This document shows, one piece after another, positions 1 to 14,375 of a stretch of 64,000 bases of DNA. Below the pieces are notes generated by a model that was given only the letters and a program-made list of their open reading frames with translations, was not told where the DNA came from and ran no database searches. Position 1 is the stretch's first letter; the number at the start of each line of letters is the position of its first letter. The stretch is from contig JAKNDB010000085.1 of the NCBI GenBank assembly GCA_024305405.1, positions 1,596,001 to 1,660,000 of the forward strand, read 5' to 3'. This DNA is from Dirofilaria immitis. Its lineage: Eukaryota > Nematoda > Chromadorea > Rhabditida > Onchocercidae. The translations under genes and the position numbers were made by a program.

Positions 1-3000
1 TATACCAGTTATTGATTGTTCATCAAGCAAACGTAACGTACTAAGATGAACATTTTCAAATATATTCCTGAAATGAAAAAAAATGAGAGAACAAGTTAGA
101 AATTTCAATTTATTTAGCATAATAAACTGTTTATAATATCAAAATAATTGGTAGTAGCAGAAGTAGTAATAGTCTTATAGTTTTTGTTATCATTTAATTA
201 TTATATTACGAATGCATATATCATCGATTAATCATATCTTTTCATTCGATCAATAAATAGAATTATTAGCAAATAAAATTTTATAAATTTCTATCGATAA
301 CATTTGCATATTTATAGCTACATCTTATGAGAAATTTTTTCTTTATGATTAATTTATTTATTTATCTATTATTGATTATAAAAGTGTCTAAATAATTTAC
401 TTAAATATTTCTTCACTATTTTCTGGTTCGACACCATTGATTACTGTAAAATGGAATGCAAATATTTGATGGCTGTTGAAGAAGCTTAATTTTTCTGTAA
501 AAAAAGAAGAAAACAACTTTATAAATATCAATATGCATTAAAATTGACATATTTACGATAAATGTCGACAATATATGAAGAATAGGTTTATCTAAAAATT
601 AAAAAAATTTTTAGTACAAAATGATTATTATAATACCTGAAACTTATCAGTTGCCTTTAATGATAATAAAATACACCTAATTAAATTCAAAAAGGAAAAA
701 ATGTTAGTAAATCAAACCTTCCATTTTAGAAGCTTTGTTTTCAAGATTTCTTCATCTCTGGTATCTACAATAAAAGTGGATGCTTTTACATCACTACCAT
801 GAAAGATTAATATTACATTATCACGATCAGAGGTAGAAATTGTTTCTCTGAAATATTTATCGTAATATTAGATCGTTTGGGTTTTAGTCATCACTAGATT
901 ATAACATTGTTAATAAAATTTATTATGATTTATTTAAATTCAAAAAGATTTCGTAAATAATTTTGACTATAAATTATTAATATCATCAGATTATTCATCT
1001 CTTTGATTACTTTCAGATTCGGTTATTTCTACCTACTTTTCTTTTCGAGTATCCGATTGTGCAACGATGCAAATTGGCATATACATATTAGATGTAGTCC
1101 ATCTAAGACTTTGAGCTGTCATACTTGCACGTTCGTAAGCTTTTGTTCGTCCACTATCACTAGTGATTATAATAGCCAATTTTATTTTAGACTATAATTT
1201 ATATTCTAATATTCATTTTGATAATTTTGATAAAAAGTTTATTTATTCATATTAAATTGGGAAAATGAAAATGTGTAAAATGAAATATTTCAGTTTTTTT
1301 TTTTTTTATAGAAATAAATCAAAATAATAATTAATTTTAAAAGCATGCAAAAATTATTATTATTATTTTTATTGTATGTTGATTAGATTAATATATAATA
1401 GCAATAGTATTCATTGCTATTATATATGATGAAATAATAGTGATATGATTTGAATTATTATCATAGGATTAATTTATAAAAAAATATTACCTTTAAATTA
1501 TCAGCATTTTTATTCACATCAAAACTGAAAAATTGAAAATTATGAAAGAATAATCTATTCCATTATTATTTTTATTATTATTGATAATAATCCTATAATA
1601 ATATACTAGTTGCATATTTGATAATGATATTTATCAATCTTCTAAAGTATGCAGGTACTTATTATTTATTGGATATGAAATATTCTCTATACAATAATAA
1701 TTTGAAGCAAAAAAAAAAAATTTCAATGGCAAGAACAAAATTGTAGCGAAATTTAGTATCATTTAAAAAGTAATTAAGATAAATATTAAAAATGATCACA
1801 ATTTGTATATCTGATATGATTATTTTTAGTAAACCTTATTTGTTTAAGATCGATGCTTGATAATGGAATTTTTCCAGAAGGGATAGAATTATATGGTATA
1901 ATTATACCGTTCATTAAGCTTTTTCGCCAACATTAAAAGCTGATTGGTTATTTCCACCAAAAAAAAGAAATAAACAAATGAAATCAATTTATTGATTAAT
2001 TTAAATGATAATTTATATTAAAAGAGAAATAATCAATAATATAATATCTAGTATCAAATTAACTGAAATAATAATTTGCATTAAAAAGGAAAAAAATTCA
2101 TTAATGAAGAAAATATCAAACTCCATTTTTGTTGTATCTCAAGATGATCTTTTGCGACATAACTGTTATCAATTCACCTCGTCCGATCATACCAGTTATA
2201 TTTAACGGATCTTCATTGCCAAATAGCACAGCTCGATATGGTGACCATTTTTGGTGCTTAAAATTGTGGTGAAAAAAAAGAAAATTATCTCTTTCAAATT
2301 TTTAATTTTCTTTTAAAATTACTCTTTGAAAAATTTACGATAAATTAATTCGCTTTAATTTGAATTTTTTTTTCAAAAAAAGCTTCAATTTATTGTGTAA
2401 GAAAATAAGCGAAAATTTTAAAGCAAAATATTTCATTTTTTTAATCAGTCTTTTTTATCGCAAAATTGTTTCCAAAATTAATCGCAATCAAAACAGCTTA
2501 CATTATGATTGGTGGAATTATTTTGAAAATGTTGATTCAAATAATTCCATATATATGGTGGCTCAATTTTACCATTATGATAATATAATAATCCGGATCG
2601 ACGATTTAACTCATATATTGCACCATCTACTAATTTTCCAAATCTTCTGTAATAAAATATCAACTGATTTGTATAAAATGACAACTAAGTATCACACCTT
2701 TGATATAAATTTTTGAACAAAATTTTTTCTATTCTTCTATACAATAATAAAAAAATTAAAATAATAAAATGTTTTTTTATCCTGTTCATTATATAATATC
2801 TATGATTGTAATCCTTATATAATAATAATTAATAATCAAAATTTAAAATAAATTAATGAAATAACTGAAAATTAGGTAAAAAATACGAACATCATCTTTA
2901 TTAAATTATCCTTATCCAAATATTGAAAAATTGCATATCTCACTAAATCTATTCTATAAATATCTTCAAATTTTGTTTTATTGAAGTTATTTATAGTTTT

Positions 3001-3314
3001 ATTGAATCTTCGATTAATCGTTCCATCTGAAATTAATTAAATTCATTTATTGTATTTATTTTAAGAAAAAATTTTGAAAAATTAAAATAACATACGTATT
3101 TTTGCTCAATATTATATTTCATTTTCTTAGCAGAATTGAGATAAATTTTCGATTAAAAAATTTGAAAGTTTTGATAAAATTTACCTAATAAAGTGATACT
3201 GTTTGAATGCGTAGTGATATTGTTTGATTCGGCGGTGATATTGTTTGTAATGATAATGTTTGATTCGGCATAAATTATAGCGAGAAGAAGTACAATAAGA
3301 TATTTTAAATTCAT
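1..3314 (-). CDS. Secreted N-glycosylated protein, unknown family (C-terminus outside window)
   Basis: Minus-strand gene. Exons in transcript order: 3314-3185, 3026-2891, 2646-2502, 2256-2122, 1939-1835, 1524-1491, 1191-1037, 847-718, 494-401, 67-1. It starts with a clear signal peptide (MNLKYLIVLLLAIIYA); a TTTACAG acceptor lies 12 nt before the ATG and may be a trans-splice site. The mature part is rich in N-x-S/T sites. Later exons carry alternating beta/alpha-like stretches such as KLAIIITSDSGRTKAYERAS and DNVILIFHGSDVKAS. I do not recognise the family. About 378 residues lie in the window. Splice phases agree throughout only if one T (plus strand) is restored in each of three five-base runs: 2126-2130, 1920-1924 and 490-494. 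An extra open exon-like block (676-637) sits between the last exons but its phase does not fit. Gene existence is well supported; function is unknown. Confidence 0.75.
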
Positions 3315-3420
3315 TATTATAATAAGCTGTAAATTAAAAAAATATAAAAAAAAATTAAAAAAATTTACAATAAGATATTTTAAATTCATTATTACAGTAA
3401 GTTGTAAATTAAAAAATATA
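3291..3420. repeat. 75-bp tandem duplication over the signal-peptide start
   Basis: The block starting at 3291 recurs at 3366 with few differences. It copies the ATG and first codons (MNLKYLIV) of the secreted-protein gene. Only the inner copy keeps the AG of the acceptor and an open frame into the exon; the outer copy reads ACAA where the acceptor would be, so it looks like a dead duplicate. Confidence 0.75.
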
Positions 3421-4940
3421 TCCAAACAAACATTAAAATATGATAAATATCTCATGATTCATCATTTAGTGTTATGTAATTTTAATAATTAATTTTATTA
3501 TAACAAAAATAAAAATTTTGTTATAATAAAAATAATGATAAAAATTATGGAATAACAAAAATTCATTCTAATCAAACAACATTCATTTTATTAAACTGAT
3601 TATAAAATATATGTATTCAAATAATTATACATCATATTTATGCAAATAAAATAGATGAATAAATTTTTATCAAACAAACGATTAGATACATTAAACAATA
3701 ATTCTTTCATACATACTAATAAAAATTTTTCAATAGATAATATATCATATTTGCTCATATTTATGCATTTATAGCAATAAACTTTAAAATGAAACTTTTC
3801 TCTTAAAATTATTTTTATTGATTATTTTCTTCTTCATTATCATTTTCCTTATTTTTTTTTTGTCTTGCTTGCAAAATAAAGAGAAGAAAGATAATTTTAG
3901 CAAAATTTATGTATCAAATAATTTTTTGCTCATTGATAATAATCATATTGTTTAATAAATTGTTTCTTTTTAATAAATATATTAGAAATATCAAGAATAT
4001 TTATATGAAAAATACAATTTTTAATAAATAACAAATTTGATAAAATATTAAATGAATGATATTTCGATTATTTAAATATAAGCGAGGAAAATTTATTTTT
4101 TTTTGAGAAAAAAAACGAAAAATTTGAAATCAATGGAAAATGAAGCTTTTACCTTTAAATAACGTGGATATAATTCTCTTATCAATCAAAAGCTGATTAT
4201 TTTTTTCCCTATTCAGAATAATTTGAATAATAGAAAATTTTATTATCAATTTTGTATATATATATATGCAAAATATAGGATATATCTTTTTTTCAATTAA
4301 TAACTACATAAAGTTAATAAAAATAAACTAATAAAACGAATAAATTTTTTATCTGATGCAGTAATTCGAAATGATTAATTTGGTAATTAAATAATTTTGA
4401 AATTAAAATTTAATTAATGTCAAATTATTAAAAATGATTATTGATTGAGAATATGGAAAGATTTTTTAATTTTAATTTAAATTTGATTATCTCATTTAAA
4501 TCATTATTTAATTTATTTCTAATTTTTTCTTTAAAATGTTAATCAAATTTCAATTTCAAAAATATTTAATTGCTATCAATTTAAATGCGATAATTTTTTC
4601 GTTTCAAATTAATCCGTCCAAAAAAATTTATTTTATTTTTTTAGCAAATTTTAATCATATATATGTTCAAATTTTATTAATTAAAAATATAATTAAATGA
4701 ATTAAGCAATTCAGTTTATCACATAATTTTTCTTAATTAATAATGCTATTATATATAAAAAAATTTTAATTCATATACAATAATTTTAAATACTATATAT
4801 GACCTAAATAGCGAAATTTTGTTAACAAAAATTAAATAATAGTTAGAGCATTTGATAAAGCCGATCATATATTACAATGAAATGAAAATTGTCCATTGAT
4901 AATATTTATAATTTATATTTAACAAATCAATCAAAAATAT
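3421..4940. other. AT-rich intergenic DNA, nothing recognised
   Basis: Very AT-rich sequence with short ORFs only. It lies upstream of the minus-strand secreted-protein gene, so its promoter should be near 3330-3700, but I see no convincing element. Confidence 0.5.
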
Positions 4941-4944
4941 TTGT

Positions 4945-5373
4945 ATGAACAATAGAATTTATAGAATTTCAGAAACCAAAATTCAAATTTTTCATTTTAA
5001 TTCACAATTTCATATTATTATTATTCTATTTTACAAATGTATGATAAATTCTCCATATTTGATATTTATTATCCGATTAAATATTATATACGCATTTTAC
5101 ACTAATTCATTATCATTTCCTTTATACTTAATTCCAATAATTTTAGTTTTTATTCTTTCTAAAATCATTATATATGTAAATAGGAACATATCATTTTTCA
5201 TAATTCAACAAAGATTATTTAATAATACATCCTTTCATCTTATCTATTATTATCATTTATTTATCAGTTATCAACTAAGTTATAATATTGATAAATTCAT
5301 TTTTTTGTTTTCCTCAATCTTTTCTTTCTTTTCTATCTTTTGTACTATTAATTTCGATATTTCACACGATTGA
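4945..5373 (+). CDS. 142-codon open frame, doubtful gene
   Basis: An ATG-started frame of 142 codons dominated by Ile, Phe, Tyr, Leu, Asn and Ser, with several hydrophobic stretches (for example LYLIPIILVFILSKIIIYV). In DNA this AT-rich a stop is expected about every 10 codons, so the length is unusual, but T-rich composition also lowers TAA frequency. No family motif, Kozak context or exon partner was found. It may be chance, or a relic of a multipass membrane protein. Confidence 0.15.
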   Translation: MNNRIYRISETKIQIFHFNSQFHIIIILFYKCMINSPYLIFIIRLNIIYAFYTNSLSFPLYLIPIILVFILSKIIIYVNRNISFFIIQQRLFNNTSFHLIYYYHLFISYQLSYNIDKFIFLFSSIFSFFSIFCTINFDISHD

Positions 5374-5404
5374 ATCCATTCGAAATGATAAATTTAAATT
5401 TTTT

Positions 5405-6010
5405 TAGAAAAACTATAAACATGTCATTAGGACATTCCATGCATTCCAGTTATTTGTATTGGAAGATTTGATGCTTTAATTTTCGATGAGATGGTTTCAT
5501 TTCTTCCGTTACAATGGGGATCATCAACGGGAAATTGTGATATTGTGGTGACGTTTTCATTAATGATCAATAACAGGTTTCTGATATGTATATAAAGGAT
5601 ATATATGTAAGTTTATGCATATATATGTATGCGTATATATATATATATATATACCAGTAAGATTCATTATCACCCCTAACAACAGATAACAGTAATCGTT
5701 TAACAGAAATTCACATTACAACATCTTTATAAATAGATCAAATGGATGAATGGATAAATAAATGATTGGTGATGAAACCGGTCTATCATTGTAGCGAACA
5801 TGTTATGATATTATTATTTTCCTCTTATTCATAGAATGATCTGTCGTCATTCTCTTACCATTATTGTTATTATTATTGTTGACATGTGGTCATTTGCTAT
5901 GTTATTGACCGCATGACATTCAAATTAAATTGAGCGCGTAACTCTATTCGAAGATATTAGTGGAATGGAATATGAGAATTTGTCGACCATTTTCATCTTT
6001 GATTATACCT
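5405..6010. other. GC-richer block in the gene desert
   Basis: Markedly less AT-rich than its surroundings. Both strands stay open for 45-60 codons around 5420-5600 (minus frame includes ISQFPVDDPHCNGRNETISS; plus frame includes GRFDALIFDEMVSFLPLQWG), and no splice partners are evident. 5881-5925 holds TGGTCA and, 16 nt later, TGACCGC, an inverted nuclear-receptor-like half-site pair. It could be a regulatory element, or an exon of an unseen gene. Confidence 0.3.
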
Positions 6011-6070
6011 TTTATCATTTTGTCCTCCTTTCCCTTTCTTTTATCTTCCCTTTTTATTAATTAGCATATA

Positions 6071-6073
<3 letters not shown>

Positions 6074-6117
<44 letters not shown>

Positions 6118-6390
6118 TTTATTTTCTGAATAGATTCATTTTTTTATTTCTTCAAATTTTAATTATTATAAATTAAAAAGTAGCAATATGTGTATAAACT
6201 TTTTAATATATGTTTAAGAATATTTTTATGCGCAAATATTTGATTATAAAATTTAGATTGAAAAAAGAATTTTAAGTAATTAATTAAACATTTTAGATTT
6301 AATTAAATATAAATTCTTAAATATTACATCATAATTATTCAATATTTAATTAAACATCTATATAATCATTTACATTACATTTAAATCCTA

Positions 6391-6426
<36 letters not shown>

Positions 6427-6440
6427 TGTATGTATATTCT
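6074..6440. repeat. (TA)n at 6074-6114 and (TATG)n at 6396-6436
   Basis: Two simple-repeat tracts separated by AT-rich DNA. No gene is visible between them. Confidence 0.9.
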
Positions 6441-9400
6441 ATTTATTTATTTGCAAAAAAAGACTTAATTTTTGAATAAAAGTATTTCTTTTGCCAAATA
6501 AGAAATATTATCTTAAATAAATCAATTGCGATATATCGATTAATTTTAAAAAAAAAATTGGAGAAGAAAAGTAATATTTTCATAAATTCAATATTTAAAT
6601 TTCAAAAACGAATTTGCAATAAAAAAGCCAAATCAAATTTATATTTATAAATTTATTCCAATTAAATTTATTGAATTTATTTTACATTCAAATACTATCC
6701 TTCCTATATACACATATTATAATCTTAGGTAATTTGCTTTGATAATACCATTCGAAAATATTCTCATTCATCTTTATCGTCTCAAGATTTTTACATTCAT
6801 TACATCGGTATATAATTAAATTTTGCCATGTTTACTTTGTTAAAAACATATTCATATCATATAGATATATATATCTTTCCTAAAGTAGTATTTACGTATC
6901 AATAAATTCTATCAAGTTTATTTTATACTTACGTACTAATTCTTACGTATTAATATCATATGAATAAAATTTATCCTACAGTATAATTAGCAATTTTAAA
7001 ATTTTTATCATAAGTAATCCTAATCTAAATTATATGTTTTATCATTATCACATACCTCATTTTTAAATTTCAAATATAATTTCTGATATTATCATTTTAG
7101 AACACTTATTTGTATCAAATAGATTGGATATAATTTGTGAGTGTTTATGGATATTTATCCATGGAATTATAAAGGTATAATTTATTTTTGTTCTGCTTGA
7201 AAAGAATTATATGAATCTCGTGATTTGGCTATTTGCCCAGTTCAATTAACATTTTCTTTTCAATCCGGACAATTTTAGTGCCAAAACGGAAGGAATTCCC
7301 AACGAATGATAGAAAAGAGCGGTTGATATAATTGAGCATGCCAATTGTTTGACCTTTTGAACCTTTGACATTCATAGACGCATAAATATCCTCCATACGC
7401 ACATATATAATTTATGCTATTCATATATATATATATAAAACAAAAATATGCATGCATGCAGGTGGGAAATTATGAAAATACGTGATTTAAAAGTTTATCG
7501 AAATATTTTTATTACTATTATTACATCATTATATAATGTATATTTGTTAAACTTTTCATTTATTTACCTTTTATTTCCTATCCATTTCAAATATATCTTT
7601 AATCATCTCTATCCCTTTCTCTCTCTCTCTCTTTTCTTTCTTTCTCCCTCTCTCTCTGTTTTTTTTTAATTTTTAATTTAATAAAAAAATAAATAAATGT
7701 TTGAAAGATTAATGTAATATTATTTTTATTATTAAAATTCCTTCTTCTACATAATATAAAAGAAAAATAAATATTTGAAGTATTTGATTGATATTAATAA
7801 CAAAGATAAATAAAAAATAGATTAAGGTGAGGTGTATGTATAGAATTTGTTTTCCTCCCTTTCCCTCTCCTCCTTCCCCCTTTTCCTCTATTTTCAATGA
7901 TGCAACAAAATTGATAAGAAAAATTTCTCAACGAAAGTATTATTTGTACATTTGAAATATAATATGATAGAAGATTATGATTATCAAAGTTAAAATGATA
8001 AAGAATTATAGTTTAATTTTTTTTTTATCTTTTGTCATTTCAATGAACATTTATTTATCAAAGGAAGAGAAAGAATTTTTTCCTTTTTTTTGCAATTTCA
8101 ATGACATTTTATGGTTCATATATGCACTGTTGACATTAATATCTCAACGAATCAGGGCTCTCTTTGATCTTTTTCTCTTTCCCTCTTCCTCTCCCTCTCT
8201 CTCTCTCTCTGAATTTTTTCTCTTCCATTTCTATTTTATTCGATGAACTTTGATGATATTTGAAAAAGAAAAAGAAAAATTTTTATCGCATAAGGCATTT
8301 AAAATTTATTTTTAACTGCTTGAAATGTAAATAAATAAATAAATTAGAAATGAAATAATACATAGATGTATACATGTTTTATTTATTATTTACAATAACT
8401 TTTCATAGAATTGATATATTTCGAAATGGAAATGATTTAATCATATTGTTTAATCATATTGACTAATAAAATATTTCCTATTTAACACTTACCTATCGAT
8501 AATTGCTATTTGTTAATATCATTGAATTTTTTTATATTATTTCAAACTTATCAATATAATTGTAAATCATCTTTTTATAAAAAACCCAATAAAATATATG
8601 AATATTTGAAATAAAAAAATGAAAATATCTTAAACATTTAATAAAATTAACAATCCGGAACTTTTTTTTGTTTTTCTCTCTCCTCTTTCTTTCATTCGTT
8701 CTCAAATTTCCCGAAAAATAAAAGTATGGAAAAATTGTTAAACTATTGGTAGTACTTTGATTTCTTCGTTTCAACAACGTCTTTTCTTTCTTTTTTTTTT
8801 TTTTTTGAAATTGATTATTGTCATCTTTTAGCGACTATTCAATGTGTCTTCTAAATTTTTTTATTTCTTAAAAAAAAGGTATTTTAGGATGTATTTTGAT
8901 ACTTTAATCATTTATAGGATGATAGAAATAGGAGCATTGAATGGAATGGCTATGTTAAATTAATCATTTCTTCAGTTTTAGTAAGTATTTTTAATTTTTA
9001 ATCTTAATTGTTTATATTTGAGTAATCATCATTTACCATAATCTCGTAAATCATCGTTTACGATAATTTAATTTATTGTATTTTAACAAAATTAGTATTT
9101 ATCATTTGATTAATTTTTATTTATAATTTTGAATTAATTAAAACCTAATATAATTTTCATATATATATATATATTATTATGTATAATATTTTTTTCTTAA
9201 TATACTTATCATTTATAGTAGAAATAATAATAATAAGTCTTAGAATCATATTGATTCTTTTATAGATGTATGAAATGAAAATTTAAAATTTTCAAACGTT
9301 TTAAAAAGAAACAAAATGATTATTCCATTAAGGAATATAAAAATAAATATTGATAAATTGATATTGCCCAAAATTGTCAAAAAATAAAATAGAAAAACTT

Positions 9401-11980
9401 CAAAAAAAAATAGCTTTCCTTTTCGTTATTGGTTTTTCTACTTAAAAATTTTCGATTGTAATAAATAAATATCGACTAAAAATTGTCTGGTTAAAATGCT
9501 TTTACTTTGTTTAATTAGAAAAATTTTAAGTTAAATAATTCTTTTTTTATTATTTTCAGAAGAAGAGAATATTGTTAATCGATAGTAATAACGATAGTGA
9601 TAAATAGCAATAGTTATGATAATAATGATAATGATACTAGTAACAGTATTAATAATAATAATTGATAATAATTTTGCTAAAAGTATCAAATCGCCTCATT
9701 TTTTCTTTTTTTAAACTTTTAGAAATGATTTTTTCTAAATAAAATGGAATTATAAGTAGGAAAAAAAAGGAAACGAAAAAAATTTTTAAATTAAGACTAA
9801 ATTAAATAGTACCAAATTGAAGAATTTTTTTCAAACATTTTTTTAATGCAAATATTACGAATGATAATGGTAATAATTATTAATTAAAAATAATAATGAT
9901 AAAAATAACAGTAATAATGATGTCAATAATATTAGTAATAGCAATAGTTATAATAATTAATGATAATAATAATATTAACAGTAATAATAATAATAATAAT
10001 TTCCTAAGGGTAGTAAGTCGTATATTACTTTTTCTTTCACTTTTTTTTAAAAATTTTTTGGAAATAATTTCTGCTATTTGTTATTTTCCTAAGTAAACTA
10101 TTTCGATTATAAATTCGACCGGTTATTACTGTACTCTATGGATTATTGATATACCAACAATAAGTATATAAATATTACAAGTATATAAATATTACGCCTG
10201 TATACTATTATCATTATTATTATTACATATCAAAGTAAACATATCAGATGTATGAGTTTTTTCTTTTTCGTTTTATCGGAATTGTTTGAAATAATCCATT
10301 TATTATTTACTATTATTATAAAAATTTGTTAAGCAAATGATTTCTTATTGTTATTAAAATTTTTATTATATTATAAAAATAAAATTTACTATTATTATTA
10401 CTGGCAGAAATAGTCGAGAGCTTTTTTATATTTCTTGATTATAATTATAATTTGTATAATTGATTCATTATCATAATAAATATGCTCATTGATCAAATGA
10501 TGACTAATTGCCACAATATATATATATATATATAATGATATGAAATTGTTTTATGTAATTGGTTAATTAATATTTTATTATCAAACTAAGGAAACTTAAA
10601 AGAGACATTAAAAATTATCGTAAGAAAAAAGCGATAAAATTCTTGTCGTCATTACTTTTGTTTATTAATTTTTAAATTTTCATTCGATTATACCAAGTTT
10701 TATTTCAGGTTTATTTCAATAAATATTTTCTTCTATCGAAACATTAATCCTATTACATACCTGTCTTCGTCTTCTTCCTTTCTTCATTTTTCCTTTTTTT
10801 TTGTCTTATAATTTTATCTCAATAATTTCATAATATTGTCAATATAGTTATGCAAATTTTTGTCATAAGTAAAAATAAATAATTATTTAGCTATTAAATT
10901 AATATAATTTAAAATTTTTTCATGAATATTTAAATAATGCTATTGGCATATTTATTTAAATGTCTATTTATTTATTGTTTAATTATATGTATTTATTAAT
11001 GAAATATAAATGAAGAAAACAAATAATACTAAATTTAAGTTATAAAGATTATTTTTATTTTATTTTAAGCTTAATTATAAATATTTGTGGCGAAATATGA
11101 ATATCATTTCATATTATTATTCCAAATTCTCCCAACTTATCACATAATATATTGGATTTTATTATATTTCTCTAATGATAAACATAAACATATCCCAGAG
11201 CTAGTTCTCTTATATTAACAATAATGCTAATACTAAAAGTTGATAGTCAATAAAAACAATGATATAACATTAACAAAATGACAATATCAAATTTTGTAAG
11301 CAATAGTAGAAAAAAAAGTAAAGAAAAAGAATGAATAATTTTATTAAACATTCTTGGAATGGATATAAAAAAAAAAATTATCATCAACAAAACTTTTTGT
11401 ATCTTTCAATCATTTAAAAGATTTTGCTTTTTTGTTTTAAATTTTTTGAAATATTATGATATGAAATTCATGTGAAATTAAACTACAAATTTCTTTTTTT
11501 TTGTTTCTTTGATTATCTTTCATCATCCTCATTTAAATTACTTCACATTTTCTTCATTTTTTTTTCGATATTTACAAATTAAATTCCGTTAATTCTTTTT
11601 TTTTATTATCTATAAATTATCAATTCACTTTTTTTGTCTTACCTCATTCTATTCCTCATCTTTGGAAAGGAGCAAAAAATGAGGAGAAAACGAAAGAAGG
11701 CGAGAAAATTTTTATCATTACATTCTTGTCCTTTTCTTTTTATCTTATCATTTATTAAACCAAGCGAAAGCAATAATTTTCATTTTAAAACTTCTTCATC
11801 ACCTAATTATCATTCATCATTCAAAAAGATGAAAATGAAAATTGAAAAAAAAGCTAAAAATAAATATTAATATGGAAATTATAAAGACATTTTAATTTGA
11901 TATTATTCTATGTAATTCGAATGATAAAATGGGAAAAAAAGTCCGAAAAATTTATTTTTTGAAATTTGACAAATTTTTAA
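6441..11980. other. Gene-poor AT-rich DNA with pyrimidine tracts
   Basis: No exon series could be built. CT-rich tracts occur at 7615-7665 and 8165-8215. 7200-7420 is GC-richer and open on the minus strand for about 45 codons (includes CQRFKRSNNWHAQLYQPLFS), without usable splice partners. 9580-9680 and 9850-9995 are degenerate AAT/GAT repeats. Confidence 0.45.
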
Positions 11981-11982
11981 AT

Positions 11983-12095
11983 ATTTATTGGAAATGATTA
12001 TTTATTTATTGGAAATGATTATTTATCTATTGGAAATGACTATTTATCTATTGGAAATGATTATTTATTATTTATTGGAAATGATTATTTAAAAA
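11983..12095. repeat. About 22-bp minisatellite
   Basis: Five adjacent copies of TATTGGAAATGATTATTTAT with small changes. Confidence 0.85.
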
Positions 12096-12099
12096 GTAT

Positions 12100-14325
12100 A
12101 TATATTTGTTTTAAATATATTTTAAATATATTTGTATATTTGTTTTTGTCATTTTTATTATTTTTTTTATTCAAATTATTGAATAAAGTAATTATTTAAT
12201 AAAATTTGATAAATTTTCCCAATATGAAAAACGATAGTAATAATAATAAAAGTATTAAAATATATTTATAATAATAAAAATATATTATAATAAATTATTT
12301 TTACTATAATATCAATTTCAAATTTATAATTAATTCACTTCACTATGATATGATTAATTTCATTTTATTCCTCAATTATCTTCCTTAATTTAATTTCTAA
12401 TAAGAATTTTCCTTTTTTTTTTGTTTTTTTATTTATTTTATAATAATCTTTGTTGTCCTAATTTTGATAATTTTTTAATAGTGATCAATTTATGAAGAAA
12501 AATTTGAATTGTTTATTAATCGTTATTAACTAAGCTCGATCTATTTAATTAAGCTATCTAGTGGATGAATAATACTGAATGATTCGAATTGATCAATTGT
12601 AATCATTGCTTAATTAATTGATAAGATTACATTTTTAATTCATCTTATTTGAAACATTCGGTACAATATTGATTTTTGTCATATTAAACTGTAACAATAT
12701 TTTTACATATACTTTGAATTTTTTCGTTTTTTTTTCACGTAATACAATAATCATTGATCACTTCTGACACCTAAATTTTTATTTCAACGAACACAATAAT
12801 CATTGTTGACTCCTAATGTTTTCATTATGAATTTAATAACAATAGAATAGGTGTAGTTGAATTTTATTAATTACATATTATCATATTCATTTTATAATCA
12901 TTTTTATAATGATTTCCAATTTTTATATCATTTTCTTTAGCTAACTTTAAGCACAGAAATGAATCCATTTATTGTTTATTTTTTCTTAGTTATTCATTTT
13001 ACAAAGATTTCTCGTTTTTTCTTTTTTTTGTTTGTTTATATAAAAAATTAACTTCCTCAAAAGTTCAAAATTTTCAAGTGGTAAAAATTTCAAGCATATA
13101 TTTTTTTAAATTAAATAATACTAATACCATTTCAGAAAAATGTATATTTATTTATTTATTTTATTTTATTTATTGAAATTTTACTCATCGTATAAAATTT
13201 TCATATTTATTATTACATCATTCATATTTATTATTATAGTAAACAAAGAGCAAAACAAATTTATCCGTTCATTGATCACTTCATTAGCAAATTTGTCAAA
13301 GTTATTATTATTGTTATTATTACTATTATTATTACGTCAACGTGTGATCATATTTCCATTAACTTTTCAAACTTTTTCTCATCCATTTCGAATATAACTT
13401 TGATTGCTCTTTTTTCTCGAATTTTTAATTTAAAAAGGATTAATCAATAAATTAATAAATCTGATTTCTTTTTCCCATCATTATTTCTTGTATTTTAATT
13501 CGCCTTATCATTAATAGATTATAATTATTTTACTTTTAATATAATTAGTGATATATGATTTTAATTGATAGTAATTTCAGCGCTAAAATGTTTATAATTT
13601 AATGCTAGGATAAATTATTGATGATTTTAATGACAGTCATAGTTCGAGAAGATAATAGCAATTAATAGTCATGTTTATAATTTAATAATCATAATACAAA
13701 AATTATAATTTTAATCATGATTAATGAAGATATATATGATAATAATAATAATAGTAGATAGTATGTTCGTGATTTGATAGTAATATGAATTATAATTTTA
13801 AAATCGTAGATTAATAATAGCTACGATGATAATAATGATGAAAAATGATAATGATAATTTGATAATAACATAAATTATAATACAATAAAGAAATTTAATG
13901 ATAACTGGTGATAACTATGATTAATAACAAAATTATGACTAAGGGAGATGATGATAACAATTGATAATGATAATGAATAATGATCATTCGTAATTTAATA
14001 GAATTATGATAAAAAAATCATAATTTTTGATGACAAACTAATGATAATTATAATTGATAAAGATAATAATAATGATAGTGATGATAATAATTAAATAATG
14101 AAGAGATAATTAATCAAATGCAGTAGATCAATAATGGTTAAGATCAGAATACATACTGATTGGTATGCATATGCACCGATTAAGATAACACTGGTATGTA
14201 TGTGACCATAAATGTATCGCACATTTTATCTTATCAGATTGTTTAATATATATGCGTATATATGTGTGTTTATTTTTTGTTTGTCTCATTATATGTTTGT
14301 GTATACGTTTATTTGTATGTATGTG
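12100..14325. other. AT-rich intergenic DNA with GAT/AAT-rich degenerate repeats
   Basis: From about 13600 to 14130 the sequence is dominated by short GATAAT/ATTGAT-type units. No exon series was found. Confidence 0.45.
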
Positions 14326-14326
14326 T

Positions 14327-14328
14327 AT

Positions 14329-14372
<44 letters not shown>
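14327..14372. repeat. (GT)n microsatellite
   Basis: Roughly twenty GT dinucleotides flanked by TATGTGTATG units. Confidence 0.9.

Positions 14373-14375
<3 letters not shown>

Noticed and set aside
637..676. Extra exon (CILLSLKATDKFQ) in the secreted-protein gene
   Set aside because: It is open and flanked by AG and GT, but entry phase 2 does not match the preceding exon end (phase 0). Kept only as a possible alternative.
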